Assembly (NCBI GenBank): GCA_016584305.1
Contig: JACEEZ010022975.1
Span: forward strand, 202,792-266,791
Length of the DNA: 64,000 nt
Source: Chionoecetes opilio
Lineage: Eukaryota > Arthropoda > Malacostraca > Decapoda > Majidae
Direction: 5' to 3'
The notes under the pieces were generated by a model. That model was not told the origin of the DNA and searched no databases. It saw only the letters and a program-made list of their open reading frames with translations. This document shows, in pieces, positions 49,613 to 63,392 of the stretch. Each line of letters begins with the position of its first letter. The first letter of the stretch is position 1. A program made the translations under genes and the position numbers.

Positions 49613-50968
49613 ATGGCCAATGATGATAACCTTCACTCTACAGGGGCTTTAGGGCCGGCCCCTCTATCAAATGATCCTCCGGATCCCCCTGGTTTACCGA
49701 CCCCTGCTCCTCTTTTGACTACAGCCAGAATACTGATATTCCCGTTCTCCAAACTCGACCCTCAGAGACACTTAGTGCTCCTGAGCCCCCTAGCTAGATC
49801 AAGTTTCCATCCTCAGCACCAGGTGACACTCCTGCCCACAACCCGACTACTTCTTTCGTACCTTCTCCATCCTTGCCGCCCTGCTCTTCCCCTCCAGATC
49901 AATCCTCTACCAACCTTCTTTGTCCTCCTCCTCATCCTTGCACCCTACAACACTTCTGCCTCCGGGAGAACTACAGTCAGCACTGTCACCTCTTCCTCAC
50001 GCCCACGCACATCTACTTCTCTCCCTCACCCCTCCTTCGACACTCTTTTTGGTCCTGCAAAGTGGGACCGTTTCTTCATCGTCCCTTGCACCGCCCCATA
50101 CTTGGCTAACGCATTAAGTTTCACGGCATGCCTCCAACGGCAAGTTGGCAAGGTTGCATTCCGTACCCACCCTGACCGGTCCCGCCTGGTGACTGTTGAC
50201 ACAGAGGCCCAAGCTAATGCACTGCTCAACCTCAAAGACATCGACGGCAACCCCTTCTGCATTACGCCTGACAACTCTTAAAACACCTACAATGGAACAG
50301 TTTCCAACCCCGCGCGTTTTTGCCCAGTCGATAACACAGAATGGTCCGGGTGCGCGGATGTCCTCCTCGACCTTTTGGCAGAGAATTATGATGCCGATGG
50401 AGTTTACTGCTACACCATCCCACCCCGGGGCCGCCGTAAGTCCCCTACCACATTGTCAAAGTCACTTTCAAAAGGCAAGATCTCCCTGATGGCATTTTAT
50501 GTTGCCGGGTTCAACTATTCTTTTAACCTACTCCTCGCCCTACTCCTCGCCAGTGCCAGGCCTGCTGGCGTTTTGACCACCCTGCCAACCACTGCCGATC
50601 CCTTGCCCGCTGCCCTCTTTTGTACTCAACCTGGCAATGCACGTTCCACGTGTCCTGCAAAGTCTCCCACTTGTGCTAAATGTGGTAGTTCCCACAATGT
50701 TTTCTACAAGGCTACTACGGTTTGTCTACTACTTCGAATCGGAAGTGGCATCCATCAGATTTTAGAAGGGCTTAACTCTGTGGGAAACCCGCCAAGAAGC
50801 TCGCCGCAATGGCTTTTCGCCTATCCCCGTCTGCCAGCTTATTTCCAATCCCACTTTTCCGAATCCAGGTACGACAACCTCTCCTACCCTCTCCTTCCAT
50901 GTTCCTCCTCCTCCCACTCCTCGTCCTTCCTTTGTTCCTTCTGTACTCCCGTCTCTCTCCCTAGCTAA
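49613..50968 (+). pseudogene. LINE-G ORF1 (gag-like)
   Basis: Start ATG 49613 in a 'caccATGG' context, 'MANDDNLHSTGALG', with a Pro/Ser-rich N-terminus. A conserved block follows: 'WDRFFIVPCTAPY', 'KVAFRTHPDRSRLVTVDTEA', 'IDGNPFCITP'. A TAA at 50279-50281 interrupts, and the same frame resumes with 'ARFCPVDNTEW' and 'ENYDADGVYCYTIPP'. Zinc-knuckle-like segments ('CWRFDHPANHC' in a shifted frame, 'TCPAKSPTCAKCG') are typical of Jockey/I-group ORF1 RNA-binding proteins. At least one frameshift near 50460. Confidence 0.65.
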
Positions 50969-51218
50969 ACCTTTTTCCGTCCTTAGTCCAGATACTCCCA
51001 CCTCTACTCCATCCTCCATCCCCAAACCCCTTCCTCAACGAACTCTTCGGCTTCCTCTTGTCAGGCGACCTAAACGTTCTTCCCCGTCCTCCCCCGCCAA
51101 GACCACCCATTATCTCTCCCTCCTCCTCAGCTCTTCACGCCCCACTTTCTACGTCTCCTCCTACTAAGAAACCCTGTGCTTCCCAGGTCTTCCCTCCTGA
51201 CTCTCCTGTTGAGACCTT

Positions 51219-52027
51219 GAAACACTTGAAACACTTGAAACACTTTAATATGCTTACCATAATACATACGTTAATAAAGTTATATAACATAATTTGTGTA
51301 AGCAGCCCATACGAAGCCATACGGCTATTCGGGCAGCATCTCTGTAGTTTACAAACAAGTTTATCTAGGACGTCAGTAGCAATTACATAAAAGAAGAAGA
51401 AAAAAAAAAGAAAAAAAAAGAAACTAGGTAAACAAAAAAACAAAATAACAAAAAAAAAAAATCTGGAGAAATACAGACAATTGCTCAAAAATTCATTTGT
51501 AGAATGCTAATAAAATGTATTGTTGGCACTATAATAAATCTTCATGACCATCATTGGAAATATATTAGAACAAATATTAGAACAAATATCTTGTCAGTAT
51601 TGGGACAATAAATACTTTTTGTGTTGCCTTTTAAATGAACATAATGTTGGTAGGGTCTTAACAGAGTCGGGTATATTATTCCATATCTTGGGACCAGAGT
51701 AGGCTAGTGAGTGTTGAAAAACTGTCAGGTTATGTTGTGGTACACGGAGGTGTTCACAGTTGCGGGTGGGGTAGTTATGTTGAGGGAGCAAGTTAATATA
51801 ATGACCACCAGTAACTAATTTGTGCATATATATTCCAATCTGTAATTTGTTTGTCAAATAATTTCAAGATGTTCATATTCGTAAATAAAGGGTGAGTATG
51901 ATCAAAGTAGCCCGAATTTGTAATGATCCTAATTATTTTCTTTTGTAGCCGGAACAGGGGAAGTAAATGAGTGGGATATGTGTTGCACCAGACTGGAGTA
52001 CAATATTGAAAGTGTGGCAATACATGG
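51219..52027 (-). pseudogene. LINE-H RT tail inserted in LINE-G
   Basis: Minus-strand frames give 'PHFQYCTPVWCNTYPTHLLP' and 'LFRLQKKIIRIITNSG', then 'YSGPKIWNNIPDSVK' and 'LCSFKRQHKKYLL', a CR1/L2-type RT C-terminus. The 3' end carries three tandem GTGTTTCAA units, a short 3' repeat like those of CR1/L2 elements. The empty site is preserved in copy 2 at about 54635, which fixes the borders. Confidence 0.8.
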
Positions 52028-52539
52028 GCTATGATTGAGGAGTACCTCGCTCAGTCTCAAGACATAAACTCCTCTGCCCTCTTCACAAACCGCCTCATTA
52101 TCCCCACCTTCTTGCTCAACCCTCAAAGTCTCTGCTGAGATACATCCTCTTCCCTCCCACCTTCCGCCTGCCCCTCTTCCTCCTTCTGCCTCCCAGTTTC
52201 CCCCCTGCTCCTCCTCTTCCCCGCCTTCTCCATCATTCTCCCCACTCCACCCTTCTCTCCTTCCCTCTGATCACCCTATGTCCTCTCTCCTATCTTCTAC
52301 TCCCTCTACCGTCCGCTGTTATCTCTTCTTACTTCCTCTCCTCCTGCTGTACACGCGACTCCTTTGTCTCACGATACCCATCCTTGATCCCTTCTTAGTG
52401 ACTTCACTACAACACTTGTCCTCCCCTGATACCCTGATACTGCTACACGCGACTTCCTTCTTGTCTCAACGATACATTCCCTACAACTTTGATCCTACTT
52501 TATGTTATCCCCTTTTTAACCCAACCCTTTAAAAAAAAC

Positions 52540-55060
52540 TTTTTCAGACCCCCCCTTACTTACGCCTTTCGAGGAATGAAAATTTAATAGCTTCAATTCC
52601 TCCATAGCTAGGTGAGGTCTGACTAGAGCCAAGTAAAGCCTAAAAAAAACCTCAGAAATTTTTATTTTTAACACCCCTGGCAATGGTCCTAACACCCTAT
52701 TAGCTCTATTTCTAGCCTCAATACATTTTTTCCGGGGGACGAAGGTTGAGCTACCCTCACTCCAATCGCCCCCCTTCCAGGCCCGCTGTCATCGTGGGGG
52801 GCTTCGGGCCCGACGCTTGGGGACGACTTCCGATCACTCCATTGGTTCAGACTTCTGTCCCGGTCTGACTAGTTTTGGCCTGTTTCCCCCTTTTTTTTCC
52901 CTCTATCTCTAATTTATCCCCCCCTCCTCTCCCCCCAAAGGTGTGAGCCCCGTGCTAATGGGATTTTAAGTGGCTTCGGGCCATCAAAAGGGCCTCGGGT
53001 CCCCAAGGGCATAGTTGCCCCGGTGCCACCCCCTTACCCCTCTTGGGGTTTAGGGGAACCCGACCGTTTATTCCCCTCTGTACCTCAGCCTCACTAGGGC
53101 CAATAGAAAACCCTTTCACTCTACAGGGTTTTGGGGCCGGCCCCTTCAAATGACCCTCTGGTCCCCTCGTTACGACCCCTGCTCCTCTTTTGACTAGGGC
53201 CCGGGAATACGATATGCCCGTTCCCCAAACTGACCCCAAACACTTAGTGCCCTGACCCCCTAGCTAGATCAATTTTCCATCCTCAGCACCAGGGGGGACA
53301 CCCCGCCCAAAACCCCGCTACTTCTTCGTACCTTCTCCACCCTTGCCCCCCTGCCTCCCCTCCGATCAATCCTCTCCCAAACTTCTTGCCCCCCCTCATC
53401 CTTGCCCCCTACAACCCTTCTCCCTCCAGGAGAACTACAGTCGTACTGTCACCTCTTCCCACCCCAGCACTCTCTTCTCCCCCTCACCCCCCCTTCGCAC
53501 TTTTTTTGGCCCGCAAAGTGGGGACCGTTTTTCATCGTCCCTTGATCGCCCCCCAACTTGTCAAACCATTACGTATCACGCATGCCCCCAAGGCGGGTGG
53601 CGGGTTTGCTTTCCGTACCCACCCTGACCGGCCCCGCCTGGTGATGTTGACACAGAGGCCCAACTAATGCACTGCTCAACCTCAAGACATCGACGGAAAC
53701 CCCCTTTCTGCTTAGCCTGACAACTCAAAAAACACCACAAGGGAAAACATTTCCACCCCCCGGTTTTTTGCCCAGTCGATGACACAGAAGGGCCCGAGTG
53801 CGGGATGCCCCTCGCCCTTTTTGGCAAGAATTATGATCCCCGAGGGGTTTACTGCTACCCACCCCACCCGGGGGCCCGCCGTAAAGTCCCCTACCACATT
53901 CCCAAAGTCACTTTAAAAAAGGCAATTTATCCCTGATGCATTTATGTTGCCGGGTCAACAATCTTTTAACCACTCCTCGCCCTACTCCCGCCAGGCCGGC
54001 CCTGCGGGGGGTTTGACCACCCTGCCAAGCACGCCGACCCTTCCCCGCTGCCCTCTTTTGTACTAAACCTGGCTATGCTTTTTCCACGTTCCTAAAAACG
54101 TCTCCCACTTGTGCTAAATGAAAATATTCCCCACAATGTTTCTACAGGGCTACTAAGTCGTATCGGAAGGGGCATCCATCAGATTTAAGAAGGGCTTAAC
54201 TCTGGGGGAAACCCCCCAAGAAGCCCCGAAAGGGCTTTTCCCCTCCCCCCGTCGTCAGCCTATTTCCAATCCCATTTTTCCGAATAAAGGTACAACAACC
54301 TCTCCTCCCCTCTTTTCCATTTTTCCCCCTCCCCCCACCCCCGCCCTTTCCTTTTGTTCCTTCTGTACTCCCGTCTCTCTCCCTAGCAAAACCCTTTTTC
54401 CCGCTTAGTCCAGATACTCCCCCTCTACTCCATCCCCACCCCCAAACCCCCTTCCTCAACAAACTCTTGGTTTCCTTTTGTCAGGGGACCAAAAACGTTC
54501 TTCCCCGTCCTCCCCCCTAAGACCCCCCATTACTCCCTCCTCCTCACTCTTCACGCCTCACTTTCTCGTTCCCCCTACTAAGAAACCCTGTGTTTTTCCC
54601 CAAAGTCTTCCCTCCTACTCTCCTGTTGAGACCTTTGCTATGATCGAGGAGTATTCGCTCAGCCTCAGGCTAACTCCTCTGCCCTTTTCAAAAACCCGCC
54701 TCATCACCCCCCCCTTCTTTCTAACCCCTAAAAGCTCTGCTGAGATAATCCTTTCCCCCACCTTCCCCCCTGCCCCTCTTCCCCCTTTCTGCTCCCGTCC
54801 CCCCCCTGCTACCCCTCTTCCCCGCCTTCCCATCATTTCCCCCATCCACCCTTCCTCTCCTTTTCCCTCTGATCACCCTATGTCCTCTCCCATCTTCTAC
54901 TCCCTCTGACCGTCTCCTTTTAGCCCTTTTCTTGATTTCCCTCCCCCTGGCTGTCTGTACCGCGATTTCCCTTTTGTCTCAACAAACCCATCCCTGACCC
55001 TTCTTATGTCTTCCCTCAACACTTTATCCCCCACCTGATACCCTGATCTGATCCCTCTAT
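52540..55060 (+). repeat. Second copy of the LINE-F tail / LINE-G block
   Basis: Collinear with 49047-52450 minus the LINE-H insertion, but with very frequent single-base losses and enlarged C and A runs. ORF1 blocks such as 'FRTHPDRPRLVM' are still readable in pieces. Possibly a genuine tandem duplicate, possibly unpolished alternative-haplotype sequence. Confidence 0.75.
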
Positions 55061-56383
55061 TCCCGCGTACCATTCCCAACTCTTCACCCGTGACTTATAC
55101 ACCATTGGGCCTTTTTTTTAAACATGGACTGGGGAAAAGGTCTAACGTGGAGCTTCCTGTTAGACTCAAAGTGTACCAATCCCAAAAAACGCGGCTTTAG
55201 ACGCCAGCAGCGAGAGCTAACCGGCCCTATGTTGACCCACAACTGCGTTTGGGGTTGGGCAGCCCTAAACCGGGGAGATCAATGCTGGGGGACGGAAAAG
55301 GGAAAGAGTCATTTGTCTCCGCGCCCTGCTACGGAAAAACAAACACACCATACCATAATAACCTATATTCTTCATTTATCACTTTTTTACCCACTTTTTC
55401 CTTGATCTTCATAGTCTTCCCTTTATCGGGAGTAAAGATTGTCATGGTCATGTTATAGTTATTATTTAGTTGCACAACAAATGATCCCTTTAATCACTTT
55501 TGATGTGATAGTTGACTATTTTTTTTTTTATAGTATAGTTGGAGTATGGAGGAGAGAGAGATCATGCTGAGTGAGAGGACGTGGGTGTTGGGGAATGAGG
55601 TGGATAGATGTGTGGAAATGGGGGGGACTTCCCCGGGCCTCCCCGTGAGGCATGAAGGAAAACCGCTTTTAGGTAACTAGATATTAGCCCCCAAAAAAAG
55701 GAAAAAATGTTCCTCTCTTCCTTTAATTTAAATGAAGGCTGTTTGTATAGTCGTAAAAAGGAGGACTGTTATATTGGAAGTCTGGACTCGGGGGGCGAGG
55801 AGAGATAAAAAAAAACCCCAGATTTCGTAGGGCGCCAAACGCGGTCTTTAAAAAATATTTCAGAGTTTCAAAATCGCAAGAGCATGTTTACACTAATTTT
55901 TTGCCAAAAACAGAATATTGACAACCCCGCAAATTTTGTCTTAGCGGGGGCATCTGATAGTATCGAAAATATCATTAGATCAAGGGTTGGACGGGTCCTG
56001 GGTGTTAACATTTCCAATACTTTTCTCGTTAGTTTTAGACCAATTTAAGACAAACCCCCCCGGAAAATGTTTAGAAAACGGAAATGCCTGTCTAAAGCCG
56101 CGGTTATCTTGGGGTTTAGCCAAAAGCCCACTTTTAAAGAATCGGCCGTGTATGTTTTTCACGGAACATTCAGGGTTTCCGCTCCCACAGAAAAGCCCTT
56201 TTTTTGTGAACCACAAAAAGGGGACAAAAAAAATGTCAGGATGTAAAAAAACTACTACACACAAAATGACAAAAAAATAATAAAAAATCCCAGAAAAAAT
56301 AGTGCAATGCAGGAATTTACGTCTGGTATGCCATTAAAAGTTCTCGCATTTTCCCTTGACTACTTTATTTTTTGTGCAAAGGG
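55061..56383. other. Degraded repeat stretch
   Basis: 55810-56230 is related to 44520-44900. The rest is unrecognised, with many homopolymers. Confidence 0.45.
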
Positions 56384-57317
56384 CATAGATAACAGAAAAT
56401 GGAGTGACACTCCGCAATACGCGCGCTGGACGCTGCAGTAGGGCCCCCATAGCCAGTCTGCGGCCCCATTCATTGCTGGAGATGACTATCATAAACGGTT
56501 TATCAGTATATAAAAATTTATACTGTAATCTTCGTAAATGTTGTTCATAATATTATCAAATAAAAACAGTAAAACACACCAAAGAAACCTTTACGAGACT
56601 CTGAAAAAATATGCATGTACTTATATTAATTTCAACTCTTCGCCATAAAAAAACTTTGGGCAATTTTTATCATGAAGGGTATCAATAAAACGCAATTGTA
56701 TTGCTTCCATTGTGTATTTCGATTTCTGATAAATGAATTACCACCATGCAAAAAATTAGCTTTAAAATAAGTTAAAAATGAATAAAATCACAATCGGGTT
56801 TTTTTCCCATTGATGAGTTTTTTATTTACTTAAAATTTTTCTTTTTCTGATAAAGTATTAGCACCATGTATAAAATTGGGTTTAACAAATAAATAACCTC
56901 ATCAATGGGGAAAAGCTACCCAGTGATTTTTTTTATTTATTTAAAAACGCAAATTTTATCAGGGTTCAATTTAATTTATCAAAAACTAAATAATCAAGGG
57001 AAACTAAAAAAAAAGCTTTTCTATTGTACCCTTCATGATAAAGTTGACTCGCAAATTTTTAAAATTGGGGGGGGTTTAAGTAAATGCTTTTTCCCTTTCA
57101 TCTCCTAATGGCTTTTTTAGCGTTTTTACTGTTTTTTTTTGATAATTTTATAAAACAAACATTTATGAAGTTACAGTATAATATATATAAAAAAAACCAG
57201 TCTATAATTGATATCATATGCAGCATGAAAGGGGCCCCGCAGATGACCTGGGGGCCAGTACTGCAGCGCCCGGGGGCGCGAGTTGCGGAGTTCACATCCA
57301 GTTCTACGTTATCTATG
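56384..57317. mobile_element. Foldback TIR element, ~330-bp arms
   Basis: The left end CATAGATAAC is inverted at the right (GTTATCTATG). Arms share 'ctccgcaa', 'cgctgcagta', 'tatactgtaa' and 'ttatcatgaagggta' in mirrored order. The centre near 56850 is AT-rich. No ORF of note; no target duplication resolved. Confidence 0.7.
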
Positions 57318-57949
57318 GATCAGAAAACTACTTAATTGGTACTATTAAGGACTCTTTTTAAAATGGGTGTCAAAAAAATATATTTATTTTGATGCTTATG
57401 TTAAAAATTTATATAAATGAAAATATGGTTGCAGTTCTTACGCACACCCCAAATTTAAAGTACGTATTTTTTCCCTATTTTTCCCTTTTTCTTACGTGTT
57501 CGATGTTTTTGCTTTTTGTCCATTTTAAAAAAATAAGCCACAGCCCGCGATCTCCCACAACCCCCCACCTGTAGAACACGTATGTACCCTCAATAACCTG
57601 TATAGTCGCCATTTCACTAAGTCGCCAGGCGCAATTATTACGAATTTTGCATCACTACAGATTTTTTATGTGCAACTAAAGAGGCATGCACAGTAAATAG
57701 TTTATATTTTGTAACCCGTCTTCAGTGGCCTACAAATCTATAGTGGTGCTAAAATTTGTAATTTTTGCCCATAATTTTCCCCCGGGACATTAGTGTTATT
57801 TACGGGAGTCCAAATAATTCTAAAATTCAGAATCGAATGTAGGAAATAGGGACAATACGTTTTCAAAAAAGGTTAAAAGATCATGGAATAAACTCAGCCA
57901 CTACTTTACTCACTACTGGCTCGTGGGCTAGTACTTTTGGGAATTGTTC
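57318..57949. other. AT-rich stretch, nothing recognised
   Basis: No gene or element recognised. Confidence 0.45.
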
Positions 57950-59545
57950 ACGGGGGATCCCTCCAATGAGCAGCTTCACACCACTGGGGTTTCAGGGGGT
58001 GGATCCGACCCCCATTGACGAAACCGCACCCTCTCTTTACGAAATCAGAGAGGCTGTAGCAAAGTTTAGTGGTGTTTGTAATATCAGGCAGTGGGGGTTT
58101 TAATATCAGTGCGGAGCTCCCCAAAGCGGGGTGAGGCCATGATCCGGGGTTGCATGCGTCCTGACTGCCGTTTTGGCAATCAGGTACCATTCCCCCTGAC
58201 TGGAAAAGGGGGTGTCGTCCCTATTGGAAAGGGAAAGGGGGGCCGTCAGGACTGCAACAATTTCCCCGGTATTACACTGCTCAGGTACCAGGCAAGGGCT
58301 GCCCATCTATTGCTGACACGAATTCGCAGTCATCTGGTGAAGCATCAGAGACCTCAGCAGTCTGGGTTTTACGCCGGTAATCAACAACGGACCGTTTTCC
58401 TAGCGCTTCGTGTCCTGTGGAACGCCCACGTGAGTTTCGACAGGGGGGGCTTGCAGCCTAGTTTATCTCAAGAAGGCGTTTGACTCGTGATGTGAGTCAC
58501 TCTGGGATTTCTGGACTTGAGGGATTCTGCAAGGACTATTGGTTTATAACGGTCTGATTCGGGACTGAGAGTGTGTGAAGTGTGGGGCAGGTGATCCCAA
58601 TTCTTTCCTGTGAATACAGGATGAGACAAGGGTGCTCCTTGCCCCCTCACTTTTTAACGCTTTTAGGACTGGGGATTGGACAAGGTTGTAGATCAAAGTG
58701 ATTGTGGACATCCCGGCAACACCAAGATCAGATCTTTTTTTTGCCATGATGCAGTAACTTTGCTAAGTCGCTGGAGGTCCTGGTTGAGGCTCCGAGGGCG
58801 CTGACGAGGAGGAAAACCTTTGGGACTTGAGGTTCCGGGTCAAAACCAAAAGGCCAGGGATTTTGGGACTTCTAGATGAACAGTACAGTCGTTCATGCGT
58901 TTTTGGCGAGGACATTGAGATTTTTGGAAATTTTAAACCTTTGGTACCCCATCCAAATGACGGCGGGTCACGTCAAGAAGTCTTAGGCGGATTGGCATAG
59001 CCCCCGGTGTTAGGACCGTCAGCGGGAGTATTTGGCGTTTTCGGTACCTGTGCGGAGGACAAAAAAGGGGGATCTTCAAACGCTTTTGATCCTGTCTTAC
59101 TCTATGGTTGTGAAAACATGGGCCAAATAGTGACTTGAAAGACGAATCAATCCCTTGTGTAATAAGTGTCCCTTCGCGAACATGGGTATCGTGGGAGAAC
59201 GTGTCAAATCACGATTTCACCTGAGACTGAACGAGGCCTATTACCTGCATAGTCCGTCAGCGCCCAAATTCGGGTTTTGGGCATTGGGCACGCTACCCTG
59301 AAACCCATCCTTCCCCCCTGGGTTGTATCTGTAAAGGGCAATCCGGCGTGGAGGAGGCCAAGGGGGGCCCACAAAAGGGTCGTGGTGGGCAAGTTGATGT
59401 TTCTTGTCGAGAGCTGCTTGGTTTTGGGGAAAGGGGGCCTGCAGGGAACTCCCCCGCGTGGTGACCCCCCGGGAGTGGCGTGTAGGGTGGGGGAGGCGAC
59501 GCGCCCCCCCGGGTATGCCCCCAATGATGGGTTGTTTTACTACAT
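57950..59545 (+). pseudogene. RTE LINE, second copy, 5'-truncated
   Basis: Corresponds on the plus strand to 23220-21570 of the RTE element: 'aatcaggtaccattcc', 'tgagtgtgtgaagtgtgggg' and the C-terminal 'ggaggccaagg' region are recognisable. It has numerous indels; the catalytic region is frame-broken. The end lacks the (ATTG)n tail. Confidence 0.75.
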
Positions 59546-59681
59546 TTAAATATAACAGGATTAATTTCTTTTATGTGTGTTTTAGTGGATGATGAACTAT
59601 ATGGAAATTTTTATAGTGTTCAAGGTTGTTTGAATTAAAATGCCTTTTGTATTCCCCCGGATTTTGTATTCCCTTTTGTAT

Positions 59682-59880
59682 CTCTCTCTCTTTTCTCCTC
59701 TCCTCTCTCCTCTCCCCTTTTCTCTCTCCTCTCTCTTTCTCTTCCTCTCTCTCCTCTCTTCTCTCTCTCTCTCTCTTCTCTCCTCTCTCTCCTCTCTCTC
59801 TCTCTTTCTCTCTTCTCTCTCTCCTCCTCTTCTCTCTCTCTCTCCCCCTCTTCTCTCTCTCTCTCTCTTCTCTCTCTCTC
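59682..59880. repeat. Interrupted (CT)n tract
   Basis: CT with many CCT/TTC interruptions. Confidence 0.9.
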
Positions 59881-60283
59881 AGTGGAAAAAGTTTTTCCCG
59901 CCTACATTATAGAAAAAAAAGAGTATAAAATTTTAAAAATTAAAAAAAATTCTTTTTTCACGCACACGCCTATTTAGAAAAGAAAGCACGATCAAAGTAG
60001 ATACAGAGACAGGCTCACACGAAAGGTTAGCCCAGTAGGTAAACACACACACGCACACACACTTTTTTTTCTTCTTTCATTTCTCTTCTCTTTCCTTTTT
60101 TTACCACCTCCATTACTACGTCAAAAACAGTGGTAGGGGTTTGGGCAGAATCCAAGATTGGTTTATTTTGTATGACGAGCACTGAGGAGGGGCACACTGA
60201 CCCCACACACACAACACACACACCTTCCATTTTATCTTTCTCCTCCTGCCCGCCCCCCTATGTACTCCTTATACCTTTATTTG

Positions 60284-60600
60284 GGGGGGCGGTAGCGGAG
60301 TGGTAGCGTCTCCCACTGGCGTTCCGGGGACCCCGGGGTTTGATCCCCCAAGAAAACCAAAACCCTTTTGCACCGCGATGGGCCCAAGAAACCCCAATGC
60401 CGTCCATCAACTCACCCTTTGATTGCGAGGCATCGGGGGGACACAGGGGGGCGGCATGAGCCTTAATCACAGGCGTCACTATAAAAAACCCGCCCGCGCC
60501 ACCCGGGGGGGACCAAAATCACACCGCTCAAGTGAACCCCCAGAGACTACCATCCGATCCCGGATCACCATGCCTTACGGGGTTTAAAAGGCCAAATATA
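60284..60600 (+). mobile_element. SINE-A, copy 7
   Basis: Plus strand: head 'GGCGGTAGCGGAGTGGTAGC' and box B-like 'GGTTTGATCCC', then the body and an A-rich tail (60597-60625). Enlarged G and C runs suggest lower accuracy. Confidence 0.85.
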
Positions 60601-60625
60601 AAAAAAAAAAATAAAAAAAAAAATT

Positions 60626-62896
60626 TAGAACAAATGGGAAAATGAGTTTAGTGCAATTTCTCCCTATTTGACCCAATACTCTCCCGACACAAAAATAGGG
60701 GCTGGGGGGACCGACCCCCCCCTTGTTTTATTTTTAAATTCGATGGCTCTGTTGAGGTTAGAAATGTGCAAAAGGTCAGTCTACAAATTTTAAGACGGTT
60801 TAACTCCGGCCTTGTAATGCACTGTGTCACTGCCCCCCTCCAAAAAAATAAATTTTTTAGGCTTTTTAACAAACTTTTTCCAAAATTTATGCCCAAAGTT
60901 TTACGAAGCTTTTTCAAAAGTTTAGTTCAAAGTTTTATGTAAAGCTCATTCTATCTATAGACTGATTTTTTTTTTTTTTTTAGGGGGGGGTCAAGAATTT
61001 CGCCCCTCCCCCCACCCCCCCTCCTTTCCCCTTCCCCTACGGGTCTGGACTTCGAGGAATACTTTTTCGAGCGTGGACGATTCGAGCGAATACTTTTACG
61101 AGCGCCCCAAAACCTTGTCCATTCTCACTACCGTAGTATTGATATTTTTTTTTTGTTCTTGATATCATCTGTTACTAAAAACCCAACCCCACCTAAATAA
61201 ACCCAACCTAGTCTCATTTAAACCCAAAATTAACCGTTTCTGGCTGAAATATCGGTAATTTATACGTTATAATAGGCGTTAAATCACTCACTTTTTTTTT
61301 CATCAAGTTCACACAAACACACACAAAGGCGTAACAGATAGGGGTACGTCCTGTTTCCCATAAAAACTATAGGAGTAAATCCCGGCAGGGGGAGGAGATC
61401 AGGTCAGGACCCTTTCGTGTGTGGTGTGTCATTACTTGACGGACCCCACTGGTACCCTGTACCGAAATAAAACTTTAGTCTCCAGCTGCAAAAAATGTCG
61501 CCCGCCGCCCCAAAAATTTCGAATTTTAGCATCACTATGAGTGTATGTGCCCCGAAGATGATACCAGTATTTATTCCCTGAGTTAATCTACCCTGTTTCA
61601 GGTTGTTTATGCTTTGTGTGCAAGTAAGATATACGGTTTCAAAATTTCCCAAAAATCGTTTTTTTTTTTTTCCCCGGACGACGACGGCGGGAGGACACTC
61701 AGAACATAAACACTAAATTTGGGGACCTTTTTGTTTGGTCGCCACTCTGGTGATATTTTTTGAAAATTTTTTATTATAGCCATAATATGACACAGATGAA
61801 GACACAAAATGAAAAAACTCTCCAGTAGCCCCTTTTACTTTTCCCGAAATCATGGGTGTAAAATGAAGATTAAAAAGCTACCAAAAATTTGCTCCAAATG
61901 CAAACCTCAAGGGGGATTTTCACAACAATTATCGTCAAAGGGGGATTTTCACGACCGGACTTTGACCTGATTTTGGACCCCAGCCGTGACCCCCTCACGG
62001 AGGCCACATCCTACTGACATCCTAGAGATGAGCATTATATGACCGGGCATCCAACCTTAATTTTATTCACACCTCCCAAGGCCCAACCCCATTCGCTCTT
62101 CTAAATTATAATATCTAATATCTAACTTCTAATAACTAATAAGGAGAGAATCAGAGAGACTTCAGACACAGTTACTCTCTACTACAGCGCCGTGATCAGA
62201 AAGATATAAAATAGTTGCGTGAGTGACTTGCAAGTTGCAATACAAAAGTTTAGAAAAAAACATGACTTCCTGCATTTTATGAATAGAAATAACACGATGT
62301 TGCAATGGTTTAAACCACAAAGGAAATGCTGTCACTTTTCAAAGGACATTTATTCCAATGCTGACGATCAGGAGTATGTTGATATACCTGATATATAAAT
62401 GTTCAGAAAAAACCGCATTGTTGGCCTATAGCATGAATGGGTATGTATCCTAATATATATATATATATATATATATAATATTGTTTTTTATAGGTGAACA
62501 TTACTTGTCAAATACTTTTTTCCCTTTTTTGTTATATCTTTCAGTCGTCTTGAGCCTCATACATACAACTGATTTTAATATTTTGGGTGATTTTGTCGCG
62601 GCTTTTTGAGACCGAGGTCGCCGTTTTGGGCTCGTTTTGGGATGAGATTGGGTGGGAACTGTAGCGTGCGACCTGGCAATCTGTCCCCACCTAGGATCTC
62701 TGTATAAAGGTACTCTAACCCCACCGGTTGCACCCACCTTCCTCTGTCCCGTCCCCACTACGAAACTTTGTTTGGAAACATTGTTTCCAAACTGTTACAC
62801 TAATGAAAACAATAAAAGTAAAATTTACGTAGGCGAGGAGACTATAAACTATAGACTAAACTATAGACTATAGACTATAGGCGAGGAGTCTGGAGG
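60626..62896. other. AT-rich stretch, nothing recognised
   Basis: Homopolymer T/G runs near 60970, a TTCGAGCG motif region at 61045-61105, an (AT)n run at 62456-62476 and CTATAGA repeats near 62845-62880. No gene supported. Confidence 0.45.
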
Positions 62897-63275
<379 letters not shown>

Positions 63276-63392
63276 GTAACAGCTTGCCAAGAGGTTTCAA
63301 GGTTAGTAGAAGATGCATATGACAAAAGTTTAGTCCATATGGTAGTAATCGAGATAAAGCAGAAGCGATAAAACAAAACTTTCCTGTAGTGG

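Larger units (their letters stand above)
49266..52530 (+). mobile_element. Jockey/I-like LINE-G, 5' UTR and ORF1 region, copy 1
   Basis: C-rich leader, then ORF1 and a proline/serine-rich pyrimidine tract. No ORF2 found. Interrupted at 51219-52027 by LINE-H. A second copy, without that insertion, is at 52540-55060. Confidence 0.65.

Noticed and set aside
55124..55405. 93-codon ORF 'MDWGKGLTW...'
   Set aside because: No recognisable domain and located in the error-rich segment.
57225..57335. 'GAPQMTWG' resembling the candidate cadherin TM exon
   Set aside because: It lies in the right arm of the foldback element and has a mirrored partner at about 56440, so it is repeat sequence.
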